Part shown: positions 11,504 to 23,025 of the stretch, piece by piece
Position numbering within the stretch: the first letter of the stretch is position 1
Layout: each line of letters starts with the position of its first letter
Assembly (NCBI GenBank): GCA_028751875.1
Contig: CM054162.1
Coordinates: forward strand, 1,025,266 to 1,089,265
Direction: 5' to 3'
DNA from: Rapana venosa
Lineage: Eukaryota > Mollusca > Gastropoda > Neogastropoda > Muricidae
DNA: 64,000 bases
Notes under the pieces: generated by a model
Told to the model about the DNA's origin: nothing
The model's database searches: none
What the model saw: the letters and a program-made list of their open reading frames with translations, nothing else
Made by a program: the position numbers and the translations under genes

Positions 11504-11800
11504 CATGATAGCCTAGTGGTTAGAACACTGTGTTCGCAATCTGACGAACCGGGCTTGAATCTCGTTCAAGGGAATTTTTCCGTGAAGTAAACAGCAGGGC
11601 AGACTCCACTCTGCCCCAAAGCCTTTCAGATCAGACTATAAACCGTGGCCCCATATGCAAAGGCATGTGTAAAATCCTGTTCCATTTTCCGAAAGTGTAG
11701 GCCGTTGTGTGCCGGTGGGTATAGATACAATTTATAAAACTGCATATACACAGGGACTGGAAGTAACAAGAGTTCGAAAAAAAAGAGTAGATACATAACG
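11504..11800 (+). mobile_element. SINE family C, tRNA-headed copy
   Basis: A tRNA-like head has an A-box-like 'tagcctagtggttag' (about 11510) and a B-box-like 'gggcttgaatctcg' (about 11550). The body contains 'aaaccgtggcccc', 'gtaggccgttgtgtgccgg' and a 3' part 'gggactgg'. The same body occurs at 20865-21190 (minus), 37540-37825 (minus) and as fragments elsewhere. Confidence 0.8.
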
Positions 11801-13470
11801 AAATCACCCCACCAGTGAGGCTACTGGACCATGACATGCAGCATCCTCACTAGCTGGGGACTGCCCAGCTGAAGTCAGGGGCTAGCTGCACAATCAGACA
11901 GGATGACCTCCCCACAATCACAAGCAGCCACTGGGGTATGACTCCATGATAATTGATCATGCAGACCTGTAGCTGATAGAATGCTACTTCCCTATTATTT
12001 TAATGTTGCAAAGTGACATTGGAATGACCTCTTCAGTGTGCAAAGCCTTGGTAAATTAAGTATGGAGGTTAATCAGCTTGCTGCTTATAAGACATCAGCT
12101 GACATCCTTGGCAAAGTGCTTCCACCTTGCCTGTAGGACGTCATTTGACGTCCTCGTTCTTTTCATATGTCTTCACAAGTTTATGTTTGGTGCAAAAGTG
12201 AAAAGGTCTTGTGATAGGAAGAACATATTAGCCATTCTAAATTACACATTGCATCTTTCTACTGCACAGTGTTTTCTCACACTTGTCCAGGACTGGCTTA
12301 AGTGGTAAGGTGTAGCTCAGGGCCACGTGCCAAATGCAGTCTCAACTTGTGTGTTTGACAGTCAGTGGTCATTCCACTCACGACAACGTACACCATCTTA
12401 CCAGCACTGAAGATGGTTTTTTATCAGAATACTGATAAGAAAGGCGATGATCTTTCGTCTGATGATTCACTTGACAATGACAATGATGGATATGGCAGTG
12501 ATAGTAACACTTGCTGAAAACTAGGTAGCAGACGCCCTTTTTCAGCAGACCAGCGTACCCTGCAGGCCCAGTGATAGCAGTCCACTCACAGGTCCAGAGA
12601 CGGCAAAAGTTGGTCGATGCCTGAGGCAGCCAGCAAACAGGGGGGTGGATGGGGGGAGAGGGGTGGTGAAGAGAAGGAATCGATTAGGCCAGAATTGGGC
12701 ATGGCCAAGTCAGCAGGACCATAACAGTTGAAATTATAAGTTATAGTAAACGCGTGCATACAGATTTGATCAAATTGGTAAAGATGATCCCCAAAGAGTG
12801 TATTTTCACTATTTTTGTGGGTTATCTTGTATATCTTGGTCAATAAATTTGCTTTAGTAGCAGGCACAAATTAGCATAAATTAGGCATGTCATGTAGAAT
12901 TAAGTAATCAATATGTTTGAGACTCAAATAAATATTTAAATTCTTCGTCCATTTTTTTAAAAATAAGAACAATGAACACTTCTTTTTCTATCTCAAATAT
13001 TTTTCATGCCAGAAGTTTTCTTAGTTCTTACCTGTCAAACTGTAAAAAATCACCTCTAGCACTGGCAAGAACCTTAAATCAGACTCATCCTGGCAGCGCA
13101 CTGGTTCAGATGTGACAAATGCAGCAAACTCCCCGCACCATGTCACTGGAAGGGCCCATCAGAAAGGCAATTGCCACACACACGGTTCCAGTACCGTGGC
13201 AGGAGTTGCCAGAATGTTGCTCTGTGTGGCCTCATGCTGCCTTTAAGAGTCTGCTGCCAGGATTTGTTTTCAGGGCTGACTCACAAAAGCGTTCTTATGA
13301 GTAGGCATGGCTGCAAGACAGTCAAAGCTTGAAGCCAGAGTTGTCTCTCTCTGAGATTAGCTGTCTTTCCAGGCTGGTGAGTCCCATCTAACGAAACCCT
13401 CCCACATGTCACATGATATAGTATCGACTGTCATGACTACGAGTAGCAGAGAACACCTCTGACCTGACTC
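11801..13470. other. No gene recognised; small perfect inverted repeat
   Basis: At 12135-12154 the sequence AGGACGTCA-tt-TGACGTCCT is a perfect 9-bp inverted repeat with a 2-base loop, containing TGACGTC (a CRE-like core). An acidic stretch (DDLSSDDSLDNDNDGYGSD) is encoded at about 12446-12505 but is not attached to a domain I can name. The rest shows no supported gene. Confidence 0.45.
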
Positions 13471-13475
13471 ACATT

Positions 13476-13480
13476 GATCG

Positions 13481-13575
<95 letters not shown>

Positions 13576-13712
13576 AATCTATCTATCTACCTATCTATCT
13601 ATCTATCTATCCCTCTAACTAACTATCTATCTATCCCTCTATCCCTCTATCTATCTATCTATCTATATATCTATCTATCTATCCCTCTATCTATCTATCT
13701 ATCTATCTATCT

Positions 13713-13749
<37 letters not shown>

Positions 13750-13775
13750 ATCTATCTATCTATCTATCTATATAC
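13476..13775. repeat. (ATCT)n tetranucleotide microsatellite with (TA)n core
   Basis: About 300 bases of ATCT repeats with occasional CCCT units and an internal (TA)n stretch at about 13714-13747. The 104-codon open frame over it encodes only SIYLSIYL-type repeats. Confidence 0.95.
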
Positions 13776-14819
13776 TGGATATCACTAAAACAACTACAAA
13801 AAACAAACATCTGTCAGCTCCTCCTGTGATGAGCCCACACAATGCCAAGATCCCGATAAAAGAAAAACAAAGCAGATGTCAGCTTCACTCTGAGACTCAT
13901 AAACAGTCACAGGGAGGCAGCACAGTCAGACAAACTAACCCCGATACAACAGAAAGTGCACTACTGCAATCTCCCAAACTATAACAGAATTTACCCCAGG
14001 TGTACTGTGAACAGCAATGAGCAATCAAACCCTATCCACACAGAAATCTTCCCTATGATGAACAACACCTCACCTCACCAGATTTCTCTCAATCTAGTCA
14101 CAGGCAAATAATTCCACAACAACACACCAACCATAGTAAACATATTAATCAACAACACAACCAACACTTGCTGACAGACATCCCCCCAAACAATACCCAC
14201 GCATGCTTTAACAGGGCAGCTGTAAACATGTTCTGAGTAACAGACTTCATCCCCCTACTAAAAGAAACTCCCTGTCAGCATCCTTGGCCTGGAAACCTGA
14301 AATTGACCTTTAATGGAACATGTCCAATGTCAATGGTTACCTGCTGACCTGATATTGACAATTAACTAGAAGCAACCTTTTTTTGAAAACTTACCAAGGG
14401 TATCATAATTGCAGTGCCACAGGGGGAGGGAGGGCAACTCCCTTCCATGTTTTTGTATCTTCAAACTATTTAGGAACTCTTATTTTTAGATAAGGTAGTT
14501 TTTCAAAACGTTTGATTCTTTGCAGAAGATAGCAAACAATATAACTGTTGAACTAAGAAGTTCAATAGTTTACTTGCATACTGTTATAATGACCATCACA
14601 TGATATTTATTAAAAGAAACACTGAGAAAATTAATTAAGTTATGTAATATACATGTTACTACTTTAGAAAACTGTTATGGCTAAAGGCTGTCCCACACAC
14701 CAGTATACCACCTATCGGCATTGACTGCAGGCCTTAAGGCTAGTTTATATTGATAACATAATAATATATTGGTGGACACTACAGCCAAACTTGATTACAA
14801 TTTGATATCAATCCCATGA
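13776..14819. other. No gene seen
   Basis: Unique-looking AT-rich DNA with no open frame carrying a recognisable domain, no RNA gene and no clear repeat. Confidence 0.4.
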
Positions 14820-15110
14820 ATCCCTGAAGTCGTTGGCTCAAATCCTGTTGGCATCTGGTAAATTAAAGGTGGGGATTTTATGATTTTCCAGGTCAGCATG
14901 AAGTGCAGACCTGCCAGTGTCTTAATTTTCTTCTTGTAGACACACATTCAGAAGATCAAACAAATATTCACGTTAAAGATCCTGAAGTTCATGTCAGAAT
15001 TCAGTGGGTTAAAAACCATGAACCTGCCCAACATACATGCCCTTGAGGTGGCCTGCAGCTACACGCACGTGGGCAAACGCCTATAGTGGTCAAGTGCATG
15101 ACATGTTCAT
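14820..15110 (+). mobile_element. SINE family A, copy 2
   Basis: The body reads 'taaattaaaggtggggattt', 'gaagtgcagacctgccagtg', 'cacattcagaagat', 'cacgttaaagatcctg' and 'catgtcag', in the same order as the copies at 200-570 and 57115-57355. The tRNA head is degenerate or lost. Confidence 0.75.
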
Positions 15111-16069
15111 GCATACAAACCTATCTCCCAGTGTACATACAGCCTCCTCAAGTTATATGGCGTAATAATAAGCAATAGCAAGTGAGGACCAGTAATATCG
15201 ATGACATCCAGGGTGGTGAGCTGGTAACCCCCAAAGCAACAATTCAGCACCTACACAAAACATGCTGCATGCATTCATATGAATCTAGCCATACGAGAAT
15301 CAAAGAAGAACAACAAAAAACAAACAAACAAACGAAAGAAACCTGTGCCATTTTCAATCTTTAGATCACAAGCTTTCTATTTCAACTACTAGACAATTAA
15401 GCTCTTTTGTAACATCTTTGATGTGGAATAAAAGCTTATCTGTAATTTGAAAATAGTTGCAACCGTGTTCAGTGTGTGATCAATAATCCAAAAGCAAAAG
15501 ATGTGAAGCAAAGTCCTTATTCCAGTGTCAATGTTCCTGACAATACTAGATATTACAAAGGCAATCGATTCCAAGGGCACCATTTTTCACAGAGGTACCA
15601 ATTCCTTAGGTGCCAGGTGGGAAATCGTGATGTAAAAAATCGTTGTCGTCGTTGTTGTTGCGATTATGTCACTCCTAAGAACAGCAGAATGTCAGAATAA
15701 AAATCAGATTTACAGAAAATGGATTTTTTGGATAATTTGTTATAAAGAATGTGATTATAACATTTAATATATGCCTATAACGAATAGTTTGATTATTTCA
15801 ATGTGATAACAACTGTCATGATTGTAACCTACATGACTATAAGAAACATATGAAGCAGAATGATTTGGGCAACAAAATAGTAAAAGTAAAACACAATAAT
15901 AAAAATATATCGGGACTATAACTGTTCAAACTATGCATGCTGAACCCTACATGAATAGGCACAATTATATTTGATGGACATATTAAAAAAAATATGCAAA
16001 ACAGGGCTGCAAGATTCAAACTGAGGAAATCGTGATGCATCGCCTGAATGCCCAATAAGGGAGTGTGTG
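15111..16069. other. No gene seen
   Basis: Low-complexity AT-rich DNA. Short open frames have no domain. No RNA gene or clear repeat recognised. Confidence 0.4.
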
Positions 16070-17016
16070 CGAGAGAAGAACAGTTTACCAGTGCATTCTT
16101 TAACATGTGTATTGGTCTTCTTCTTCTTCTTCTTCTTCTTCTTCTTCTTCTTCTTCTTCTTTAAATTATTTTCCTTTCAATTCTTCTTATTTTTTCAAAT
16201 GTTCTTGTACGTTTTTGTTGAATTATTTTTTTAAACTATTCATCTTGTTCATTTTATCCATTTTCTTTCAACTATTCTTCTTCTTTGAATTCATCTTTTT
16301 TCTTCTGCTTCTTCTTCTTTGAATACTCCTTTGAACTATGTTCTGTTCTTTAAAGGTTCCTTTAGATTCTTCTTCTTGGTTTTTGCTGCCTCCTTCTTTC
16401 AAATCTTTTCGTCTTCATTTGCATAAAAGAGGAGTGTAAGTGGTATCAACAGCGTTAGACCAATCGATTTGCTTACCGCTTTTTTTTAAACAAGCATTAT
16501 GTGCATTTCCCATCCACTTTTACTAACAGACTTGGTTGCCTCTTACAATCGAACTATTTGTTTAAAATAAATCTGAATGTGCATACATAGATCCTTTTGT
16601 ATTTTGTGCTTTGGTAAATGCTTTTTGTCCCATTTTATAGAGCACAATCCATTTGATTACGCCTCTAGTCTTGTCCCTTCTGCTAGAACACATGTCTTGT
16701 GGCGTACTCCAAGGGTTCGTTTTATGTGCTCTTTTCCCTCTGTGCCTGCTTTGCTATCCTCTTCACATTCAAGGACGGCAAAAAAGAAACAGAAAGACAG
16801 AAACTTTTGAAGAGTGAAAAAAGCAACAATGAAGGGAAAGAAGAAGAAAAGCAGGCAAGACCAAATGAAAGAGACAGAAATGAAGAAAAAACAAACAAAA
16901 AACTCAGAAAGAAACAAAACTTAGAAGAAACAAGACACAGAAAACGAACAGAAGAAAAGAGAGAAAGAGAAGAAAAAAGGAAAGAAAGAAAGAAAGAAAG
17001 AAGGAAAGAAAGAATA

Positions 17017-17077
<61 letters not shown>

Positions 17078-17085
17078 AAACGTGA
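16070..17085. other. Paralogous segment B (matches 59190-60060)
   Basis: 'accagtgcattctttaacatgtgtattggtc' at 16088 corresponds to a near match at 59209. 'cttgtggcgtactccaagggttcg' at 16693 corresponds to 59897. Between these blocks both copies are CTT-rich. Here the segment holds a (CTT)n at 16110-16163 and an (AAAG)n at about 16975-17080. Lys/Glu-rich open frames (16699-17085 plus) and Ser/Phe-rich minus frames are products of the microsatellite. The segment ends about 200 bases before the GPCR exon. Confidence 0.6.
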
Positions 17086-17285
17086 CAGACACAGGAACAA
17101 AAACCAAAAGAAACATTCAAAACAAAACAGACCCAAAAGCAAACATAGAAGCTAACAATCAACACACGACAGACCTACAAATTATGATCATTCAATTCAG
17201 ATATCCATCCATCTTGATTCTTAACTGTTAAACCAGAAGTGTTTTTGTTTCTTCTTCCTTCACTGACACCCCCCCTGCCGCACAG

Positions 17286-17554
17286 CAAGGTCTGTCAGAC
17301 AGAATCAACCTGCTGCTGTTCTGGCTGGCTGTCACTGACCTGGCAAACCTTCTGAGTCAGCTGATGCTGGTGTCAGGGTGCTACTTTACAGACAAGATTG
17401 ACACGGATAACTGGAACCTGCTGGCAAACGCTAAACATTCCTACGTGGGCTGGTGGCTGCGTTACCTGTCTGGAATCTTCATCGTCATCGTCAGCGTGGA
17501 CCGCTGTCTATCAGTGGTGTTTCCACTGAAGGCAAAGAGACTGCTGGGTTACAG
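17286..17554 (+). CDS. Rhodopsin-family GPCR, internal exon (TM2-TM3)
   Basis: An 89-codon exon of a seven-transmembrane receptor. It opens after a pyrimidine-rich acceptor ending 'ccgcacag' and closes at 'tacag|gtgagt', leaving phase 2. It starts QGLSDRINLLLFW, then LAVTDLANLL (TM2 with the LAVTD form of the conserved LAxxD). A loop with CYF follows, then GWWLRYLSGIFIVIVSVDRC (TM3). The DRY motif is present as DRC in VDRCLSVVFPLKAK. Such receptors signal through G proteins at the plasma membrane; the ligand cannot be told from sequence. Its 3' neighbour exon at 19674 fits in phase. An upstream exon with TM1 should precede it, but I see none in 1-17285. The style resembles gastropod chemoreceptor or neuropeptide-receptor expansions; that is inference. 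Confidence 0.9.
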
Positions 17555-18459
17555 GTGAGTGTACTCTGCATTGCTAAAGCACAATGAATGTATACACATT
17601 GCTTGAAGCAGGCTTTCCTTTAATCATCTAAAACCAAAACCTCAGGAAATAAATACACACTTATAGTCTCCTTTTGTTTCCCCCACTCTACCTGGAAATG
17701 TAGCGCTTGGAATTCCCCTTTTCTATCCCTTGCTCTGTTTCTGCCATGTTTCTTTTCTTCCTGTTACCTCGTTCTTGCCATTTTTTGCCTTTTGTGTTCA
17801 TTCTGTTGCCGTTATTTTCAGGAAAACTTGAAATGTAATGATTCTCTCCCAGCTGAAGTTGGATGTGCTGCCCTCAGTGTCAGATGCTTAACACTAGCGC
17901 ATCGCATGACCACTAATGTGACAGACAACAGTAGCTGCTGCCTAAGCGTTTATTGAAGAAGAAGAAGAAGAGGAAGAAGAAGAAAAAGAAGAAGAAGAAG
18001 AAGAAGAAGAAGAAGAAGAAGAAGAAGAAGAAGAAGAAGAAGAAGAAGAAGAAGAAGAAGAAGAAGAAGAGTTGACCTCCTTCAAGGAGCTGTCATCTGA
18101 AGACACGTCTTGTGCAGTGCTGCTGCTGCTGTATCAGGGTCAAGCCAGGGTCATGTCAGCTGTGTCATCGCCCTGCATAACCTGAGGGTCTGCTGTCAGG
18201 CCTGTGCCTAGGGGGTGTAACTGTCAGTATAGAATTTAAAGAGTTGCTTACCTTTCTTAATCCCCTGGTGCATGGCGAAATAGTCGAACACTGTGCTGTA
18301 GCCTTCAGGCATTCAGCAGCCACTCACTATCTTGACCAACAAAGTCCTAGGCAATGGTGAACGATGCATTGGGTGCTGGCTAGGCTGAACAAGTTGCTGG
18401 AAAAAATGTGTTGCCCATGTGTAGCTTGCTATGGGGCTCCACTCCATATACACTCTCTA

Positions 18460-18600
18460 GGGTAGTGTAGTGTAGTGAATTGTAGCGTAGTGTAGTGTAG
18501 GGTAGTGTAGCGTAGCTTGGTGTAGTATAGTAGTGAATTGTAGTGTTGTGTTGTGCAGTGCAGTGAAGTGTAGTGTAGTGTAGCATAAAGTAGTGTAATA
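18460..18600. repeat. Degenerate GTAGT pentamer tract
   Basis: Imperfect GTAGT/GTAGC repeats within the GPCR intron. It is similar in style to, but different in unit from, the TATTG tracts at 3120 and 57950. Confidence 0.85.
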
Positions 18601-19054
18601 GAGCCCAGATCCCCATTTGAGGCGTCTCTGCTTATTATTTTGTCGAAACAAAGAATTTTATTGTGAAATGTTTGACCCTATGAAGGTCGACAGGGAAGAG
18701 GTAAATCGATCCTTCTTTTGGCAAGGGAAAGGGGCAGAAGAAACAGAACATACAGGGCGATAGTGACAGTCGTGTACAGTGTGGACCCTCATGTTATAAT
18801 GGATGTGAATCCCAGACACACAGAACAGACAACAGCAACAAATGAAAGCACAGGAGCAGAGGTGTGCTGATCTAGAAGGTCCTGAGGGTCAGCTTGGTAA
18901 TAGAAAACAGAACCAAATTCATTGAAGTGCATAGCACAGAATGAACATAACAAGACAACTTATAAAACTTATAACATTAAAAACTTAAAAGAAATTAAAC
19001 ATATGTATGCCACGCCAACACTAGTTGATGTCTTCCTTAAGCCTCTTCCTTTTT

Positions 19055-19175
19055 TTCTATTTTTGATATCGAGAATAGTGGAGTAAGCACTCATGTGCTT
19101 TTGTTTCAGTCCCCGCGTGTATGCAGTTTTGTAAATTTTGTCATGTGTTCCCAGTGAACATCAATGGACACTCGT
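19055..19175 (-). mobile_element. SINE family C, 3' fragment
   Basis: 'gtaagcactcatgtgctttt', 'cagtccccgcgtgtatgcag' and 'gtcatgtgttccca' match the left (3') part of the minus-strand copies at 20865 and 37540. The tRNA head is absent, as in a truncated copy. Confidence 0.75.
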
Positions 19176-19673
19176 CGTCACATTACTGAACTCACTCCCA
19201 GTAGGCCCAGTCAAGAAATTCTTCACCACCATCATGCCTCTTAACAGATAAACATGGTGTAAGCTTTCCATTAACTTATTTCCCTGAAGTCAGAATGCAG
19301 CTATCTAAATGGTAGGTTAAAGAGGCTGCATGCACCACACCTCATAGCGGTGAACCTGGGAGCTCTAGCCGAGGAACGACAAGAAGGAAGAACAGGACGA
19401 AGTGAGAATCTGTGTGTGAACACTGCACCAACCAATTGAAATAACAATAAAACCACTGTTAAGAATCACTACACCAAAGTATCTAGAGTGGATTATCTCA
19501 CAGCATGTCTACCTCAAGACCTATGACTATAGTAGACAATGATAGTGTTAAGGTTGTTTAGATATAATGGCTGCACATGACGAACGAGTTCATCATGAGC
19601 AGGTTTGAGTGTACATAGTTTTTTGAAGATGACCTAGTAAACTTTGCGACTTTTTCTGTTCCCCTTCACACAG

Positions 19674-20273
19674 ATCCGCAATGATCGGCATAGTTCTGTC
19701 CTACGTGCTCTCGTTGATGGTCTTCCTCCCCCTACTACTGGCCTTCACTGTCAAATGGACGACAGACCCTTCCACCAATCGCTGGGTTGCTTACAGGGTC
19801 AAGACAGCATGGCTTCCTGTTGACCCCAGCGTGACTTACCAAATGATCCGTTTTATTCTTGCCGTTACTTTGCCCATTTTTCTCTCTGTAATGATCGTCT
19901 GCTGCACCATCACTGTCCTCAACCTACGCCAGGCTTCACGTCAACGTCTGAAGATGACTGGGAACGTGACAGAAGAAAGTAAAGCTGGACAGAACAGGAT
20001 CACTGTGATGTGCTGGTCATCTGCGCTGTGTACATCGTGCTGGCGCTTCCTGAAACTGTTCTTATCATTGTAGCAATGGTTGTTCCTGGGCTGAATTTGT
20101 TTCAAAAGTATCACAACACCATAGTGGTTATCTACCAGTTCCTTTGGATAGGTACTTGTCTCAATTCTGCAATTAACTTTGTTGTTTATTTCATGCTAAG
20201 TTCTCGATTTCAGAAAACGTTGAAGAACTGCTTTGTAGATTGTGTAAGGGCAATTTCAACAAGAGGAAAATGA
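19674..20273 (+). CDS. Rhodopsin-family GPCR, terminal exon (TM4-TM7), frameshifted
   Basis: Begins after 'cttcacacag' with one base completing the codon left by the exon ending at 17554, giving ...GYRSAMIGIVLSYVLSL. TM4 is MIGIVLSYVLSLMVFLPLLL. TM5 is IRFILAVTLPIFLSVMIVCC. A short third loop (RQASRQRLK) leads to TM6. Near 20008-20011 the frame breaks: RITVM is in one frame and LVICAVYIVLALPETV in another, consistent with one missing base. TM7 follows as YQFLWIGTCLNSAINFVVYF, where NPxxY appears as NFxxY, then a short tail and a TGA stop at 20271-20273. Apart from the single shift the exon is intact and free of stops, so it is either a recent pseudogene or an assembly error in a real gene. 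Confidence 0.88.
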
Positions 20274-20757
20274 ACGTTGCCAATAATTCAGGACAGTATT
20301 GTGTATTGAGAAAGGAATACATATGGTTGCATTATCTTACAATTTTGAGGCTCAATGTTCTTCTTATAATATATGTGTATGTAAGCCTGTTTCTTTGCTA
20401 GTCTGACCTGCTGTCTAGCTGCTTCAATATTCCTCCATCTGTGCGTCTGTCTGCCTGTCTGTCTATCTGTCTGTGTCTCTCTTTCTCTTGAAAGTAAGCT
20501 TAACTAGCTCCTTTCATGACACAGTGCTGAAGGAGTTTTATACAGCACTGGCTACCTGCTTCACTAAAGGCAGTCACGACAGAACAGTGTCCTCTCGTGA
20601 TCACCCTGTGCCGCCATGTTGTTTTGGACAAGGAGCAATGTCTGCCTATAACTGGCCACCTAGACCAGTGCCTACATCGGGAAGTTGAAGACGTTTGAGT
20701 CAACAGACAAGGAGGGATATGATAGATATGTATGCCCGTAAGAAGCAACAATGTTCA

Positions 20758-20791
<34 letters not shown>

Positions 20792-20864
20792 ATATCTATA
20801 TCTATATGTATAAATATAATATATCCATCTGTATATTTATGTTACTATTTATTTTATTCTTTTG
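20274..20864. other. GPCR 3' flank; (TA)n microsatellite
   Basis: No further exon seen. A (TA)n tract lies at about 20758-20800. No clear AATAAA signal directly after the stop. Confidence 0.4.
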
Positions 20865-21190
20865 TGTCGAGGATAATGGAATGAGCACTTTTGTGCTTTA
20901 TTACAGCCAGTCCCCGTGTGTATGCGGTTTTGTAATCTGTCATCTGTTCCCACCAGCACACAATGGCCTACTCTTACGAAAAGCGAAACAGGATTTGAAC
21001 GTGCGCGCAAGATGATATGCGTGCGTTTGCACACGGGGCCTCGGTTTATAGTCTCATCCGAAGGACTTAGGGAGAGTGGAGTTTGCACTGATGTTAACAC
21101 CAGGGGAAAATATCCCCTTGAACGGGAATCGAACCCGGGTTGTCAGATTGCGAGGGCAATGTTCTATCCACTAGGTTATCTCGTCCCCCT
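20865..21190 (-). mobile_element. SINE family C, near full-length copy
   Basis: Read on the minus strand, a tRNA-like head ('gataacctagtgg' near 21170, B-box-like 'cgggttcgattccc' near 21130) is followed by 'ataaaccgaggccccgtgtg', 'gtaggccattgtgtgctgg' and 'ggggactgg'. This is the best-preserved family C copy in the window. Confidence 0.85.
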
Positions 21191-21790
21191 ATATATAATA
21201 ATAGCAAATGATGTCTACCTACATTCGTAATCAGTTAAGGCATTTATTCATACACCTTGACACCATTTTAATGAGACAAAACAGTGTAATCTAGTGTAGC
21301 ACACACTCACTACTGTGCTGTTATGTCAACATTGGCATCATCCATGCACGTTGCCGTATGCAGGAGTAGATCCAGAAACAGTTCTCTGCATGCCCCTTTA
21401 AAATGTTACACAAAGACGCGTATGAAACAACAATGAGCAACAGAGGGAACCATCTGTTTGCATTTCACACCATTCAAGTCATATCTCCATTCAAGCAAGG
21501 TAAAGGTGTCCATAACCTATTTGGTCGTAGGGGAGCGAGGCGTCAGAGACCTCACTTCTCATGGGGCCAGCAAATTGAGGGTGGCGCCCATCTCCTCTCT
21601 CTCGCTGCTTTACCTTCCCTGACCCTAACGAGGAAGATATTCATTTACAGCTGGGTGAACTGGGGGACTGTACTGAAGACAAAGCACGCAAACGATCTCC
21701 CATCTAACTGGTAACCACACTCAATGCTGCTTAACCTTGGCTGGGGGAAAGCGAGTGCTCTGACTACTGAGTTATTCGGTCCCCCTTTCT
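21191..21790 (-). other. No gene; second tRNA-like SINE head near right end
   Basis: At about 21700-21785 the minus strand reads 'gggggaccgaataactcagtag' with an A-box-like core and 'aaggttaagcagc', which suggests a tRNA-derived head of another SINE. Its body (21640-21700) is not clearly related to families A-C. The rest shows no gene. Confidence 0.35.
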
Positions 21791-21794
21791 TTAT

Positions 21795-23025
21795 ATGACA
21801 CATTTCTAAACACTTGTGTGCCCTATGTGAACAGTGTCCATTTCTAAACACTTGTGTGCCCTATGTGAACAGTGTCCATTTCTAAACACTTGTGTGCCCT
21901 ATATGAACGGTGTCCATGTCTAAACACTTGTGTGCCCTATATGAACGGTGTCCATGTCTAAACACTTGTGTGCCCTATGTGAACAGTGTCCATGTCTAAA
22001 CACTTGTGTGCCCTATATGAACGGTGTCCATTTCTATACACTTGTGTGCCCTATGTGAACAGTGTCCATGTCTAAACACTTGTGTGCCCTATATGAACGG
22101 TGTCCATGTCTAAACACTTGTGTGCCCTATGTGAACAGTGTCCATTTCTAAACACTTGTGTGCCCTATGTGAACGGTGTCCATTTCTATACACTTGTGTG
22201 CCCTATATGAACGGTGTCCATGTCTAAACACTTGTGTGCCCTATATGAACAGTGTCCATGTCTAAACACTTGTGTGCCCTATGTGAACAGTGTCCATGTC
22301 TAAACACTTGTGTGCCCTATGTGAACAGTGTCCATGTCTAAACACTTGTGTGCCCTATGTGAACAGTGTCCATGTCTAAACACTTGTGTGCCCTATGTGA
22401 ACAGTGTCCATGTCTAAACACTTGTGTGCTCTATATGAACAGTGTCCATTTCTAAACACTTGTGTGCCCTATATGAACAGTGTCCATGTCTAAACACTTG
22501 TGTGCCCTATGTGAACAGTGTCCATGTCTAAACACTTGTGTGCCCTATGTGAACAGTGTCCATTTCTAAACACTTGTGTGCCCTATATGAACGGTGTCCA
22601 TGTCTAAACACTTGTGTGCCCTATATGAACGGTGTCCATGTCTAAACACTTGTGTGCCCTATGTGAACAGTGTCCATGTCTAAACACTTGTGTGCCCTAT
22701 GTGAACAGTGTCCATTTCTAAACACTTGTGTGCCCTATATGAACGGTGTCCATGTCTAAACACTTGTGTGCCCTATATGAACAGTGTCCATGTCTAAACA
22801 CTTGTGTGCCCTATGTGAACAGTGTCCATGTCTAAACACTTGTGTGCCCTATGTGAACAGTGTCCATTTCTAAACACTTGTGTGCCCTATATGAACGGTG
22901 TCCATGTCTAAACACTTGTGTGCCCTATATGAACGGTGTCCATGTCTAAACACTTGTGTGCCCTATATGAACGGTGTCCATGTCTAAACACTTGTGTGCC
23001 CTATATGAACAGTGTCCATGTCGTA
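21795..23025. repeat. 38-bp minisatellite, about 32 copies
   Basis: Unit of the form 'ccatKtctaaacacttgtgt' plus 'gccctatRtgaacRgtgt'. Three positions vary in a linked way: ccaTTt or ccaTGt, ctatGtg or ctatAtg, and aacAg or aacGg. In the right third the combination TT/A/G, TG/A/R, TG/G/A, TG/G/A repeats as a 4-unit block (152 bp) starting at about 22560, 22712 and 22864. The period is not divisible by 3 and there is no long open frame through it. It is not a CRISPR array, because there are no unique spacers. Confidence 0.97.

Larger units (their letters stand above)
17555..19673 (+). other. Intron of the GPCR gene
   Basis: Starts GTGAGT and ends in a pyrimidine-rich tract with CACACAG. It contains an (AAG)n block of about 115 bp at 17955-18071, a degenerate GTAGT pentamer tract at 18460-18600, and a truncated family C SINE (minus) at about 19055-19175. 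No coding sequence was recognised inside. Confidence 0.8.

Noticed and set aside
16699..17165. Lys/Glu-rich (plus) and Phe/Ser-rich (minus) proteins
   Set aside because: Translations of an (AAAG)n tract.
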